Shown here one piece after another: positions 1 through 7,965 of a DNA stretch of 46,626 nt (position 1 is the first letter of the stretch; each line of letters opens with the position of its first letter). This DNA is from an uncultured Clostridia bacterium (GTDB lineage Bacteria > Bacillota > Clostridia > Oscillospirales > CAG-272), in NCBI GenBank assembly GCA_947630625.1, contig CANRIL010000019.1:1-46626 (forward strand), given 5' to 3'. The position numbers and the translations under genes were made by a program. The notes under the pieces are model-generated. The model was given only the letters and a program-made list of their open reading frames with translations, was not told where the DNA came from and did not search any database.

Positions 1-426
1 CCATCGTACCGTCTGCCCGTGTGCATCCATCCGATGGACAATACGGACATGATCGGCGGGTCGCTCTATCAGGCGGAAGAAGATATGAATCAGCTTGAGC
101 AGGACTTGGTGATGGAGCTGACCGCCCTGCCCAACGTCCGCTGGTGGCATCGAAACATTGCAAGGCACGGTTTCTGTATCAACGGCTTTATCAATCACTA
201 CCCGGATATTATGCTGATGACGAACAGCGGGAAGATCATTCTTGTCGAGACAAAGGGCGAGCATCTGAAAAACGGTGATAGCCGCGATAAAATCGCACTC
301 GGTCAGGCATGGCGCAACGCGGTGGGCAGCCAGTTCAAATATTACATGGTGTTCGCCGACGATGCCGAACCGCTGCCGGGAGCAGTGGGGATGCGGCAGT
401 TTGTTAAGATTGTGAAAGAACTATAA
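1..426 (+). CDS. Type III restriction endonuclease, Res subunit, C-terminal end (partial)
   Basis: The reading frame is open to the left edge of the window, so this is the 3' end of a longer gene. A GTG at 19 is in frame but is unlikely to be the real start. The visible 140 or so residues contain a PD-(D/E)xK-type nuclease core: a PD pair followed by a beta-hairpin ending in E-T-K, with a downstream GQAW segment. This matches the endonuclease domain that ends the Res subunit of type III restriction-modification enzymes, which cut DNA after ATP-driven sliding. The helicase domain and the Mod methyltransferase would lie upstream, outside the window. Another helicase-nuclease of the DEAD/DEAH class cannot be excluded. 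The 576-residue gene follows 96 bp downstream on the same strand. Confidence 0.72.
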   Translation, partial: PSYRLPVCIHPMDNTDMIGGSLYQAEEDMNQLEQDLVMELTALPNVRWWHRNIARHGFCINGFINHYPDIMLMTNSGKIILVETKGEHLKNGDSRDKIALGQAWRNAVGSQFKYYMVFADDAEPLPGAVGMRQFVKIVKEL

Positions 427-503
427 ACGGTAAGGCACAAGTACTGTGATGAATAGAAGTATATTAATGAGATATTCATATATACAGTTGTAAACACTTA
501 CCG
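427..503. promoter_or_regulatory. Inverted repeat in the gap between res and the next gene
   Basis: The short spacer is bounded by a 7-bp inverted repeat, CGGTAAG at 428-434 and CTTACCG at 497-503. An AT-rich centre with a smaller inverted pair (ATGAAT/ATTCAT) lies between them. It could be an operator or a weak hairpin ahead of the next gene. No run of T follows, so it is not a typical terminator. Functional assignment is a guess. Confidence 0.25.
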
Positions 504-522
504 AGATAGGAGAAACAAAATA

Positions 523-2253
523 ATGAGCATTGTAATAGACAATATTGTGAATATTGGATTAGAAATCGCGCGAGACAGAATTTTAGATGCCGCAGCAGAA
601 CGCAAAGTTCATAAACAGTTGGGGCAGTTTCTCCAAAGACAAATGCAGGCTAACGAGTTTTGTACAAGGGAAGAGGAATTCGATTTTCAGAGTCTTGCAG
701 AGTATATCAAGAATGATATGATTGAGGATGTAAAGCGGCGGCTCTTTGGCCGAACCTCGAAAGAGCGTGAAGAAGCCAGAGAAATGATACGGCATAAAGC
801 TATGGCGTATGCCCAATCCAACACAGCAATGAGTCGTGAGAGAGCTGCCAATCTGGCTGACAAGGCCATGGACATTTTGCAACGGTTTGCATGGGAAAGA
901 TTAGATAAAGAATTAGCCCTTGCTGTCACTGAGATAGAGGATACTTTAGAATCTGAGATGACAGAACAGCATCAGACACAGTTGAAGCAGATGAAAAGCA
1001 TAGAAGATAAAATAGGACAAGAAAATCTGCTCTCCATGGATCATATTATCATGGCGATGCACGAAGGAAGATATGAAGAAGTCGCAAATAAAGTCACATC
1101 AATACAAAATGCGATTTCATCCACACACAGATTGTTTCCCTATTACGGATATGCATTGAAAGACGGGCGGTATGTTAGTATACCGCTGACAGAAGAAGCT
1201 GAAAAGAAGTATCCAGTACACTTTAATATCAAAGCATCAGCCGCTTGGTTTGATGATAGAAAAAAAGAAAATATTGATACATCTCTGCTCATGAGGGCCT
1301 TTCGCCATCAACGTTCATTGAAATTGGATATAGTGTCTGTAACAAAATATCTTGGACATGAGCTTGACCCTATCCAAGCTGAGGCGGAGGCTATGAATGG
1401 AAAGACCGTGACTGTAGTGCCGCCCGCTTTCCCGGAGGCATTTCCGTGTGGTATTTATGTAGATGATTTTGTCTTATTTGATGATATTCCCATGCGGATA
1501 AAGGAAATATTTGATAACGATTCAATGTTGCTGACTAACGAGGAAGATATTTACAGAAACTTTGATGTGCAGTATACGACCTCCTCGCGTGAAGATAGAT
1601 TCAAGCTGAATATAACGCCAAAAAATGCTACACACGCAGAATTTCTGCATTATTTGGAAGCGATGGAGCGGATAAGGAATGGAGGTGAGATTCGCGTCAA
1701 AAACTTATCCACTGGAACTGTGTTGGATACAGGAACATCGACCAAAATCGATAAGGAAGATGATCCAAGAGTGATTGAAACGTTGCGGAAAATAGTTGCT
1801 ATTGAGCAGTATTTTGACATTACGCTTGATTGTATTCGGACTATTCAGTGGGAAGACTATAACACAATAAACCGTTTATACGATGTTATTGTGGGACGTG
1901 GATGTATTACTTCAACTCCTTCAATGGATTTTGGTATCCAAATTGAGGAGAATGAGCGATCGAACCTCATGGCTCTCATATCGACAAAACATAAGTTGGT
2001 GTATTCTACACATGTAAATGTTACTCTTTTTGATCAAACGTTGCTCCTTCCCCTTCATCGGGAGGCACCTTGCGTGGCCGTCGCTGAACCTGAAAAAATC
2101 CTCGAAAAGATGAAAGTGTTGGAAGCGGGTGATACGCTAAGGCTCACATTCGTGTCTGGTAATGGAGAGAAAGTAATTAAAGTAAGAGATACTCTTGCTT
2201 CAGAAAATGATAATTTTTCAGGGCTTTCTTATCAAATGCCAGAAAGTTATTAA
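523..2253 (+). CDS. Uncharacterised protein, NACHT-associated-like helical N-terminus; candidate defence protein
   Basis: The product has 576 residues. The start is well supported by AGGAG at 510-514 ahead of the ATG. Residues 1 to about 180 look all-helical and highly charged, with motifs such as FDFQSLAEYI and EDVKRRLFG followed by long amphipathic helices. This resembles, from memory, helical domains found in front of NACHT NTPases in bacterial STAND defence proteins, but no Walker A or B motif follows. The remainder, from about residue 190, alternates beta and alpha and shows no motif I recognise. There is no signal peptide or membrane segment, so it is probably cytoplasmic. It lies directly downstream of a type III restriction gene and ends at a strong terminator, so a defence role is inferred from context. 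Function unknown. Confidence 0.8.
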   Translation: MSIVIDNIVNIGLEIARDRILDAAAERKVHKQLGQFLQRQMQANEFCTREEEFDFQSLAEYIKNDMIEDVKRRLFGRTSKEREEAREMIRHKAMAYAQSNTAMSRERAANLADKAMDILQRFAWERLDKELALAVTEIEDTLESEMTEQHQTQLKQMKSIEDKIGQENLLSMDHIIMAMHEGRYEEVANKVTSIQNAISSTHRLFPYYGYALKDGRYVSIPLTEEAEKKYPVHFNIKASAAWFDDRKKENIDTSLLMRAFRHQRSLKLDIVSVTKYLGHELDPIQAEAEAMNGKTVTVVPPAFPEAFPCGIYVDDFVLFDDIPMRIKEIFDNDSMLLTNEEDIYRNFDVQYTTSSREDRFKLNITPKNATHAEFLHYLEAMERIRNGGEIRVKNLSTGTVLDTGTSTKIDKEDDPRVIETLRKIVAIEQYFDITLDCIRTIQWEDYNTINRLYDVIVGRGCITSTPSMDFGIQIEENERSNLMALISTKHKLVYSTHVNVTLFDQTLLLPLHREAPCVAVAEPEKILEKMKVLEAGDTLRLTFVSGNGEKVIKVRDTLASENDNFSGLSYQMPESY

Positions 2254-2333
2254 AATCTCAAATAAGTATTCGACAGGCTTTCATTATATCGACTTAAAAT
2301 GCCCCTCTCACGTTTATTATCCAATTGAACAAC

Positions 2334-2383
2334 AAAAAGAACAGCCATACCCGGTTGATCTCCGAGTGTGGCTGTTCTTTTTG
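2334..2383 (+). terminator. Rho-independent terminator
   Basis: A stem of about 14 bp is formed by AAAAAGAACAGCCA and the matching TGGCTGTTCTTTTT, with a loop of about 20 nt. The T-rich right arm follows the paired CTGTTC. It lies 80 bp after the 576-residue gene. The A-rich left arm would let it also work for the convergent minus-strand operon that ends at 2473. Confidence 0.85.
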
Positions 2384-2472
2384 CTGCACCCTGTCTGGCA
2401 GTTACCCTAAATCAGTGTTATTTTGATACTGTTTTATTGGAAACTACCCGGGGCGGCGGTTTTGTTGTGTCC

Positions 2473-2787
2473 TTACAAAAGTGCGAAGCCGATGATGAGG
2501 ATGAGGGAAATTGCGATCCGTATGATGTGATGCGTTATGTGAAGCTGCCCGCTCTTGAGTCCGTTCAGGATCGCGGCGGTGCAGATCGCGATACTTCCGA
2601 GCAGTGCGGGGATAAAGTCGATCGGCAGGCTGGTTATATTGCATATGGCGGCGGCGATCAGGAGGATCGAGCCGGTGATCATGATCGCGGCGGGGAACGG
2701 TTTTCTTTCGCTTTTCGCCTGTGCGCACGCGGCTGCGAGCGAGAGCAGGGCGTAAATTGTTGTGATGATGCACAGTGTGATTTGCAT
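2473..2787 (-). CDS. Small membrane protein of unknown function
   Basis: The 104-residue product has three or four strongly hydrophobic segments: about residues 3-22, 33-50, 55-75 and 88-104. They are separated by short loops, one with a KSERK cluster. GGAGG stands about 7 bases ahead of the ATG on the minus strand, which supports translation. It is the last gene of a three-gene minus-strand operon, 18 bp after the 197-residue membrane protein. No catalytic motif is visible. It could be a small transporter subunit or an integral membrane protein of a regulatory pair, but nothing shows which. Confidence 0.7.
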   Translation of the reverse strand: MQITLCIITTIYALLSLAAACAQAKSERKPFPAAIMITGSILLIAAAICNITSLPIDFIPALLGSIAICTAAILNGLKSGQLHITHHIIRIAISLILIIGFALL

Positions 2788-2805
2788 TTTTTCCTCCGTG
2801 GGTGG

Positions 2806-3399
2806 TCAGGTTTGTTGGGGGTGATTTGTCTGGTGGGAAAGGAAAATCAGGTATGCGATCAGGCAGGCGAGGTCGGTCAGCGCGGAAAACAGCCGCGTTC
2901 CGCTTGTGAAGACGACATAAAACAGCATTATTGTTTCTGTCAGCAAGAATGCTGCCGGCATGAGCCGCAGTATTTTTCCCCACGTTGTATCATTTCTGCC
3001 ATACCACATGACGATTCCCAGCATTGCGCATATCAATGCGGGCGGGATGCTGTACAGCAGCCATCCGGGGAGACTGTTTATTGCCAGCTCGGTCAATGAT
3101 TTGAAGTGCGCGGCTCCGCTTTGATAAAGCCGAAATGATTGGTGCGCGGTCGTGATAAAGAACATCAGGAAGATATATATTCCCGCGTTGACGGACGCAC
3201 ATTTTCTGTTTTCGCTATATAAAACTAACAGCGAAGTCGAAAACATCCAGAATCCGAATGTGCTTGAGCTCCAATAATAAAACGACCACAGGCTATTGTC
3301 CGGCAGTTCGATGAACACGATCACGGCGAGTCCCGCAAGCACTCCGAGCGCGGTCACAAGCATATATGATTTTAACTTATCTTTAAAGATAAACCTCAT
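2806..3399 (-). CDS. Polytopic membrane protein of unknown function
   Basis: The 197-residue product begins with a short positively charged segment (MRFIFKDKLKSY) and then carries about five hydrophobic stretches: about residues 12-32, 40-60, 72-88, 112-132 and 145-185. Topology is therefore that of an integral membrane protein. AGGAG lies 7 bases ahead of the ATG. It is the middle gene of the minus-strand operon, between the winged-helix gene (50 bp upstream) and the 104-residue membrane protein. The order regulator, membrane protein, membrane protein suggests regulated expression. No family is recognised. Confidence 0.72.
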   Translation of the reverse strand: MRFIFKDKLKSYMLVTALGVLAGLAVIVFIELPDNSLWSFYYWSSSTFGFWMFSTSLLVLYSENRKCASVNAGIYIFLMFFITTAHQSFRLYQSGAAHFKSLTELAINSLPGWLLYSIPPALICAMLGIVMWYGRNDTTWGKILRLMPAAFLLTETIMLFYVVFTSGTRLFSALTDLACLIAYLIFLSHQTNHPQQT

Positions 3400-3449
3400 G
3401 TGACAGCTCCTGTCATAAGCTCTATCAAGGCGGTATTCGTGATCTGTGC

Positions 3450-3722
3450 CTATTGAATGATTTCCCAGCTGCCCTTTGTGTCAGAGCCGATTCGGCGTAT
3501 GATCCCTTTTTCTTTCAGAGATTTGATCCTTGATGACACGCTCTTCCGACTTATCCCTAATTTCCCGGCTAATGCCGCATATGTTAAGGCGGGGTTTTCG
3601 ATCAAAAGCTCAAGGAGCGCTTTCTCTGCGTCAGTCACCTTGTCAGTCACCTTGTCAGGAGCGGTGCGCACAACTCTACCTTCCGCTGCCTTAAATTGGA
3701 TCATTATATCGCCGGGATGCAC
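3450..3722 (-). CDS. Winged helix-turn-helix DNA-binding protein
   Basis: The frame starts at a GTG (3722); an in-frame ATG lies six codons later (3704, MIQFKAAEG), and neither has a strong ribosome binding site. Residues from about 26 to 88 form a winged helix-turn-helix: EKALLELLIENPALTYAALA, a recognition helix around GISRKSVSSRIKSLKEKG, then a wing ending SWEII. The KVTDKVTDAEKALLEL linker is typical of the C-terminal wHTH of AlbA/Schlafen-type ATP-binding regulators. The gene may therefore be the surviving C-terminal part of such a protein, or a free-standing small regulator. It leads the minus-strand operon behind a consensus promoter and may regulate the two membrane-protein genes. Confidence 0.7.
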   Translation of the reverse strand: MHPGDIMIQFKAAEGRVVRTAPDKVTDKVTDAEKALLELLIENPALTYAALAGKLGISRKSVSSRIKSLKEKGIIRRIGSDTKGSWEIIQ

Positions 3723-3784
3723 CGTGTATTCGGGAAGCGGGGAACAATTGGCCTCGGTTCGTGAGCGTCTGATATCTTTTCTTT

Positions 3785-3813
3785 ATTATATTTGTTTTTG
3801 GGGATGTTTTCAA
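3785..3813 (-). promoter_or_regulatory. Sigma-70-type promoter of the wHTH/membrane-protein operon
   Basis: On the minus strand, TTGAAA (3813-3808) and TATAAT (3790-3785) are separated by exactly 17 bp. The expected transcription start is near 3778, about 55 bases ahead of the first gene. This close match to consensus is directly visible. Confidence 0.75.
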
Positions 3814-3821
3814 GGGATTTT

Positions 3822-3925
3822 GCGAGATTTCGGGCGGGTTTTTGATGTGGGTGCGGGTGGTTTGGGGGTGAATTTTTTTGGGGGATTAGGATTGTTTTTT
3901 TGGGCGGGGGCGGGGGTGTCTCCGT
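3822..3925 (+). other. G-run-rich tract with G-quadruplex potential
   Basis: Repeated runs of three to five G lie on the plus strand between T-rich spacers, for example GGGCGGG, TGCGGG, TTTGGGGG, GGGGG and GGGCGGGGGCGGGGG. There are far more than the four runs needed for a quadruplex. It sits between the divergent minus-strand promoter and the phage cassette and contains no supported gene. Confidence 0.5.
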
Positions 3926-3942
3926 TGCTGCCGAACAAATGT

Positions 3943-3970
3943 TTTGATTTCGCGGCGTTTGTGGTACAAT
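3943..3970 (+). promoter_or_regulatory. Candidate promoter for the phage late-gene cassette
   Basis: TACAAT at 3965-3970, preceded by TGTGG, forms a good -10 element. The -35 is weaker: TTTGAT with a 16-bp spacer or TTGATT with 15 bp. It faces the portal gene 235 bp downstream, across the tandem repeat region. It is the only plausible plus-strand promoter seen before the cassette. Confidence 0.45.
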
Positions 3971-3997
3971 ATTGGCGTGAAAATTGGTTTGCGCGCT

Positions 3998-4190
3998 GCC
4001 GGTGGTTGGCTCGTGTGAGTGGCTGGCTTGTGGGCGAGCGGCTTGCGGCGGTTGGCTCATGAGCGGTTGGCTTGTGGGCGGGCGGCTTGTGGGCGGTTGG
4101 CTTGTGAGTGACTGGCTCGTGGGCGGACGGCTTGCGGCGGTTGGCTTGTGGGCGGCTCGTTCGTGTGTGGTTGGCTTTGGCGGCGGGGAA
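3998..4190 (+). repeat. Degenerate GC-rich tandem repeat array (left flank of phage cassette)
   Basis: About a dozen imperfect units start with GGTTGGCT or GGCTTG and continue TGTGGGC, spaced about 10 to 19 bp (often 15). The plus strand is strongly G/T-biased. Short frames through it read GWLVG-type repeats but lack start signals or conserved features, so I treat it as non-coding. It lies between the candidate promoter and the portal gene, in the leader of the phage cassette. Confidence 0.65.
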
Positions 4191-4206
4191 ATGGTTGAGG
4201 TGATTT

Positions 4207-5505
4207 ATGGGTATCTTTTCGAGAAAAAACAGGCGGGGGGAGGATGCTGTCGGGGCGGTCGTGAGGCGGTGCGCGGCGGCTTATTCGGGGAAGCCGGATT
4301 GGGTGTCTCCCGATGACGGCATCTTTACCGTAAATTTCGCGCGCACCGTCTGCGCGGAGACTGCGCGGCTCGCGCTGCTTGGGACGCGCATTTCCGTTTC
4401 GGGCAATTCCGCGCGCGCGGTTTGGCTTCAGCGTCAGCTTGACGCGTTCGCTCCGGTCTGGCGGCGCGCCGTTGAGCTGATGTGCGCTTACGGGACCGTC
4501 ATTCTCAAGCCGAGCGGCGATAGTGTTGATGTTATGACGCCTGACCGCTTCACGGTGCTTGACAGCGACGGCGGGCGCGTCACTGCCGCGGTTTTCCGCG
4601 ACGTTCGGCGCGGCGTTGGCGGCGAGCTCTTCGAGCGGCTTGAGTACCATCGCTTTGTGGGCGGCGTTTACGTTGTGTCGAACCGCTGCGTTCGCGGCGG
4701 GCGCGACGTTCCGCTCGACGCCTCGCCATGGGCGGGGCTTTCGCGTGAGGTTCGGTTTACCGGCGTCAGCCGTCCGCTGTTCGCCGTGCTGCGCACGCCG
4801 TCCGCGAACAATCTCGATCCGTCCTCTCCTTTGGGGCTTCCGATAATCGCCGACGCGCTTTCCGAGCTTTGCGACCTTGACGTTGCGGTCAGCCGCGCGT
4901 CCCGCGAGGTTCGCGACAGCAAGCGCACCGTCCTCATCGACTCTGACAGGCTGATGCTTCCGGGGCGGTTGAAGCGCGGCGGAGGTGGTGTTGGCGGCGG
5001 GGCTCCGCTGCCGGATTTTGTCCGCGCCGTTTTCGGGACGGGGGCGGGCGAGGTTTACCACGAGATCAACCCGACGCTCAACACTGCCGACCGTTTGCTC
5101 GGCATTGACGCGATCCTTTACGGGATCGGCGTGAAATGCGGGTTTTCGAGCGGGTACTTCGTTCGCGGCGGCAAGTCGGGTGTGATGACGGCGACCGAGG
5201 TCGAGGCGAACGATCGCCGCACGGTCGAGCACATCCGCGACATTCGCGTCTGTATTGAGTCGGCCGTTCGCGAGCTCGTTTACGCGCTCGGCGCGTTTGC
5301 CGACGTTTCCGGCGCTGCGCCGTCCGGTTCCTTTGAACTGACGCTCGATTTCGGCGACATCACGTACAATCGCGATGAAGACCGCAGGCGTTGGTATGAG
5401 TATGTCAGGGACGGGCGCGTTTCGTTCGAATATTTCCTTCAGCGGTTTGAGGGCGAGTCGCGGGAGGGCGCTGCCGAAATTGCGGGCGGCGCGCGTTTAG
5501 TTTGA
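4207..5505 (+). CDS. Phage portal protein (SPP1 Gp6-like)
   Basis: At 432 residues the length fits siphophage portals, which form the dodecameric ring through which DNA enters and leaves the capsid. The start ATG follows GAGGTGA at the right distance. The N-terminal part has the usual layout: SGKPDWV, a short helix region with ARTVCAETARLALLG, then a beta-rich stretch around FTVLDSDGGRVTAAVF. Around residues 200-290 is a nucleic-acid/clip-like region with SPLGLPIIADALSEL. The end is helical. It is the first structural gene of the cassette. A terminase large subunit is normally just upstream of this portal type, but none is present here. The sequence is highly GC-rich, unlike the host genes on either side. 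Confidence 0.82.
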   Translation: MGIFSRKNRRGEDAVGAVVRRCAAAYSGKPDWVSPDDGIFTVNFARTVCAETARLALLGTRISVSGNSARAVWLQRQLDAFAPVWRRAVELMCAYGTVILKPSGDSVDVMTPDRFTVLDSDGGRVTAAVFRDVRRGVGGELFERLEYHRFVGGVYVVSNRCVRGGRDVPLDASPWAGLSREVRFTGVSRPLFAVLRTPSANNLDPSSPLGLPIIADALSELCDLDVAVSRASREVRDSKRTVLIDSDRLMLPGRLKRGGGGVGGGAPLPDFVRAVFGTGAGEVYHEINPTLNTADRLLGIDAILYGIGVKCGFSSGYFVRGGKSGVMTATEVEANDRRTVEHIRDIRVCIESAVRELVYALGAFADVSGAAPSGSFELTLDFGDITYNRDEDRRRWYEYVRDGRVSFEYFLQRFEGESREGAAEIAGGARLV

Positions 5506-5522
5506 TTTTTGGGGGCGATTTT

Positions 5523-6143
5523 TTGGTTGATGAGATTTGTGATGGCGGCAGCGCTGTGACGTGCGCGGGCGCTGATGCGGCTTGCGGCGGCGCGGGCGTT
5601 GATGTGGGAGGCGCTGAGGCTTTCGAGGGAGAGAAGGTTTGCGCGGGAGGCGCACGGGCTTTCTGCGGCGCGGGAGGCACGGAAAATTTCGAGGGTGAGA
5701 GAAACGCTGAGATTTTTGTTGGCAGCGCCTCTGGCGCCTCCTCCGGAGGCGCTTCGGGTGCCTCAGGTGCGGATTTTGTGAGGATGAAGCGGAGGGCGGA
5801 GGCCGCGGAGAGGGCGCTTTACGAGCGGGAGCTTTCGGATGCGCTTGAACGCGGGCTTTCGGGCATTCGCTTTTCCTCGCGATCGGCGCGGCGCGATGTT
5901 GAGCTTCGCGTTCGCACGGCGGGGCTTCCGCTCGAAAACGGCAGGCTCGTTGGGCTCGATGAGCTGCTTTCGTCGTTCCGCGAGGAGGACCCGGACGCGT
6001 TTGTGGTCGACGACAAGGTGAGGTTTACCGATCGCATGTCGGGCGTCGGCGATGACGTTGACGCGCGCGAGCGCATTATGTCGATCCGCGACCGCGGCGA
6101 GCGCCGCGCCGCGATCGCGGCGAATTTGTCGCTGTTTGAGTGA
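5523..6143 (+). CDS. Phage capsid scaffold-like protein with low-complexity N-terminus
   Basis: The chosen start is TTG 5523, with GGGGGCGA just upstream. TTG 5502, overlapping the portal stop, is also in frame. The last 130 or so residues have a charged helix (MKRRAEAAERALYERELSDALERG), then RFSSRSARRDVELRVRTAGLPLENGRL and a predicted helix near SSFREEDPDAF. This pattern and the place between portal and capsid fit a siphophage scaffolding protein that guides capsid shell assembly. The first 75 residues are almost entirely Gly, Ala, Ser, Glu and Cys and look like GC-rich low-complexity DNA captured into the frame. The real translation start could be later, for example near FVRMKRRAEAA. Assignment is by position and helical character rather than by a firm motif. 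Confidence 0.62.
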   Translation: MVDEICDGGSAVTCAGADAACGGAGVDVGGAEAFEGEKVCAGGARAFCGAGGTENFEGERNAEIFVGSASGASSGGASGASGADFVRMKRRAEAAERALYERELSDALERGLSGIRFSSRSARRDVELRVRTAGLPLENGRLVGLDELLSSFREEDPDAFVVDDKVRFTDRMSGVGDDVDARERIMSIRDRGERRAAIAANLSLFE

Positions 6144-6577
6144 GGCGGCGCGGCGTGACCGCGGCGCTTCGCGCGCGGGGGAGTGGGCGGTTTGAGTGGC
6201 GCGGCTTGCGAAGGGGCGCGGCGGTGTGAGTGACCGCGGCGCTTCGCGCGCGGGGCGGCGGTTGGCTTTTGTTGGCGGCGCGGCTCATGGGGTGCGGCGG
6301 CGCGGTGATTTGCGCGCGATGCGGTGCGGAGGCGGCTGATAGAGTGGCGCGCGGGTTGCCTCGGGTGCGACGGTTCGCGGCTGCTTGCATTGGGCGGCGC
6401 GGCGCTTCGCGCGCGGTTCGCGGTGGGTGCGCCGGGGCGGCGGCTTGAGTTGGCTCGCTGGCGGTGCTGATCGAGTGGTGCGCGGGGCGTGCGCGGGTGC
6501 GCAGGTGCTGCGCGCGGGGTGGGCGATCATTTGCTTGATGAGATTTTGAAAAAATTGACTGAAAGGAAAAAATTTTT
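6144..6577. other. Repeat-rich gap between scaffold and capsid genes
   Basis: These 434 bp hold no convincing gene. They contain direct repeats of a GC-rich block with core GCGGCGCTTCGCGCGCGG: copies at about 6162-6180 and 6238-6256, and a shorter one near 6399-6415. The GCGC-TTC-GCGC centre is a small hairpin. Runs of TGAGTGGC and GGGTGCG repeat between them. The last 25 bp before the capsid ATG switch abruptly to an AT-rich leader. Confidence 0.6.
6555..6577 (+). promoter_or_regulatory. Capsid gene leader and ribosome binding site
   Basis: TTGACTGAAAGGAAAA (6555-6570) followed by AATTTTT leads into the capsid ATG. The same 16 bases stand ahead of the tail tube gene at 9293. In this GC-rich cassette such an AT-rich, unstructured leader should favour strong translation. 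Confidence 0.6.
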
Positions 6578-7435
6578 ATGGCTGAGACTAACCTTATTAC
6601 TAAATCTGATGTCGCGAAGGTTCGCGAGGTGGAGTTTGCGGAGACGTTCGGGGGGTCCGTCCGCAAGCTGACGGAGGCGCTGGGCGTTTGCAGGCGCATT
6701 GCGAAGCCGGCGGGCACCGTCCTCAAGACTTACCGCGCGAGCGGTACGCTTGAAAGCGGCGATGTCGGCGAGGGCGAGACGATCCCGCTCTCCAAATACA
6801 AGACCGAGGCGGTCCCTTACAAAGAGATCACGCTGAAGAAGTGGCGTCTCGCGACTTCCGCCGAGGCGATCATTGACCGCGGTTACGACGGCGCGTGCGA
6901 GGCGACGACTGACGAGCTGCTCCGCGACGTTCAGAAATCTGTTCGACGCGATTTCTTCAACTTCCTCTCGACGGGCTCGGGTGCCGTTACCGGCGCGACG
7001 TTTCAGGCTGCCGCCGCTCAGGCGTGGGGCAAGCTCCAGACGCTCTTCGAGGACGACGAGATCGGCGCTGTCTTCTTCATGAACCCGCTCGACGTTGCCG
7101 ATTACCTTGCGGGCGCGAGCATCACGATGCAGTCCGCGTTCGGCATGACGTACATCGAAAACTTCCTCGGGCTCGGCACCGTCATCATGTCCTCGCTCGT
7201 CCCGAAGGGCAAGCTTTACGCGACGGCGAAGAACAACATCATCTTCTGCTACATCCCGATCGACGGCGACGGCATTTCCGACGCGTTCACGTTCACGACG
7301 GACGAGACGGGATTCATCGGCATTCACGAGGAGCCGGACTACACGAACATGACAGCCTCCGACACCGTTGTCTGCGGCTGCGAGCTGTTTGCGGAGCGCC
7401 TTGACGGCATCATTGTCGCCACGATCGGCGAGTGA
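6578..7435 (+). CDS. Phage major capsid protein (HK97-fold type)
   Basis: The product has 285 residues, the usual size for siphophage major capsid proteins that need no large N-terminal cleavage. The start follows GAAAGGA with an AT-rich spacer. Typical elements are an N-terminal arm with FAETFGGSVRKLTEALGV, an E-loop-like stretch (GEGETIPLSKYKTEAVPYKEITLKKWRLATSAEAI), a spine helix around TTDELLRDVQKSVRRDFFNFL, and a P-domain/A-domain region with AVFFMNPLDVADYL and LGLGTVIMSS. It forms the icosahedral shell, building on the scaffold encoded upstream. The order portal, scaffold, capsid, connectors supports the call. Confidence 0.85.
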   Translation: MAETNLITKSDVAKVREVEFAETFGGSVRKLTEALGVCRRIAKPAGTVLKTYRASGTLESGDVGEGETIPLSKYKTEAVPYKEITLKKWRLATSAEAIIDRGYDGACEATTDELLRDVQKSVRRDFFNFLSTGSGAVTGATFQAAAAQAWGKLQTLFEDDEIGAVFFMNPLDVADYLAGASITMQSAFGMTYIENFLGLGTVIMSSLVPKGKLYATAKNNIIFCYIPIDGDGISDAFTFTTDETGFIGIHEEPDYTNMTASDTVVCGCELFAERLDGIIVATIGE

Positions 7436-7442
7436 CCGCTTC

Positions 7443-7955
7443 ATGTTCGCTTCGTTTGACGACTACTGCCGCATTTATGGCGCTCCCGCAGGGGACGCTC
7501 CCGAAGGGGGCGGTGGGGACGGCGTTGACGAGGCGCGCTTTGCGCGCCTTTCGTGGGACGCCGTTCGGCTGCTTGAGTCGGCTTTGACGGACGCGCGCGG
7601 CGTCTGCCGGTTGCGCGAGTTCCCGCCGGTCGGGGAAGATGCGCTCGAGGCGATATGCCGGTGCGTGTGCGCGATGGTTCGCGCGCTTTACCGGATCGAG
7701 CTGTGCGAGTCCGCGATCGAGGCGACGTTCGGGATGACCCGGACTTCGTCGGGTTTGCGCGGGAGCGTCATTGCGTCGGTCTCCGCCGGGAATGAATTCG
7801 TTTCATACCGCAACCCGGAGACGGGCGACAGCCTTTATTCGCGCGCCGCGCACGACAGGGACGTTCGCGACCGGCTCCTTTATTCGATCGCGCTCGATCA
7901 CCTGCGCGGCGTCTGCGGTTCGGACGGGGTTCCGCTTCTATATTGCGGCGATTGA
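7443..7955 (+). CDS. Phage head-tail connector (adaptor) protein
   Basis: ATG 7443, seven bases after the capsid stop, gives a 170-residue product; earlier in-frame codons overlap the capsid gene. The protein has a helical layout (RLSWDAVRLLESALTDARG, then EDALEAICRCVCAMVRALYRIELCE) and a C-terminal segment with SYRNPETGDSLYSRAAHDRDVRDRLLYSIALDHLRG. This is the form of the small helical adaptors that dock under the portal. Residues 14-28 are a short Gly/Ala/Pro insertion (GAPAGDAPEGGGGDG) like the low-complexity DNA seen between genes. Assignment is from position and fold pattern. Confidence 0.65.
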   Translation: MFASFDDYCRIYGAPAGDAPEGGGGDGVDEARFARLSWDAVRLLESALTDARGVCRLREFPPVGEDALEAICRCVCAMVRALYRIELCESAIEATFGMTRTSSGLRGSVIASVSAGNEFVSYRNPETGDSLYSRAAHDRDVRDRLLYSIALDHLRGVCGSDGVPLLYCGD

Positions 7956-7965
7956 GGTTTTGACT

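Noticed and set aside
3984-4316. Plus-strand frame with GWLVG repeats overlapping the portal start
   Set aside because: It is a reading of the GC-rich tandem repeat and runs out of frame into the portal gene, whose own start has a good ribosome binding site.
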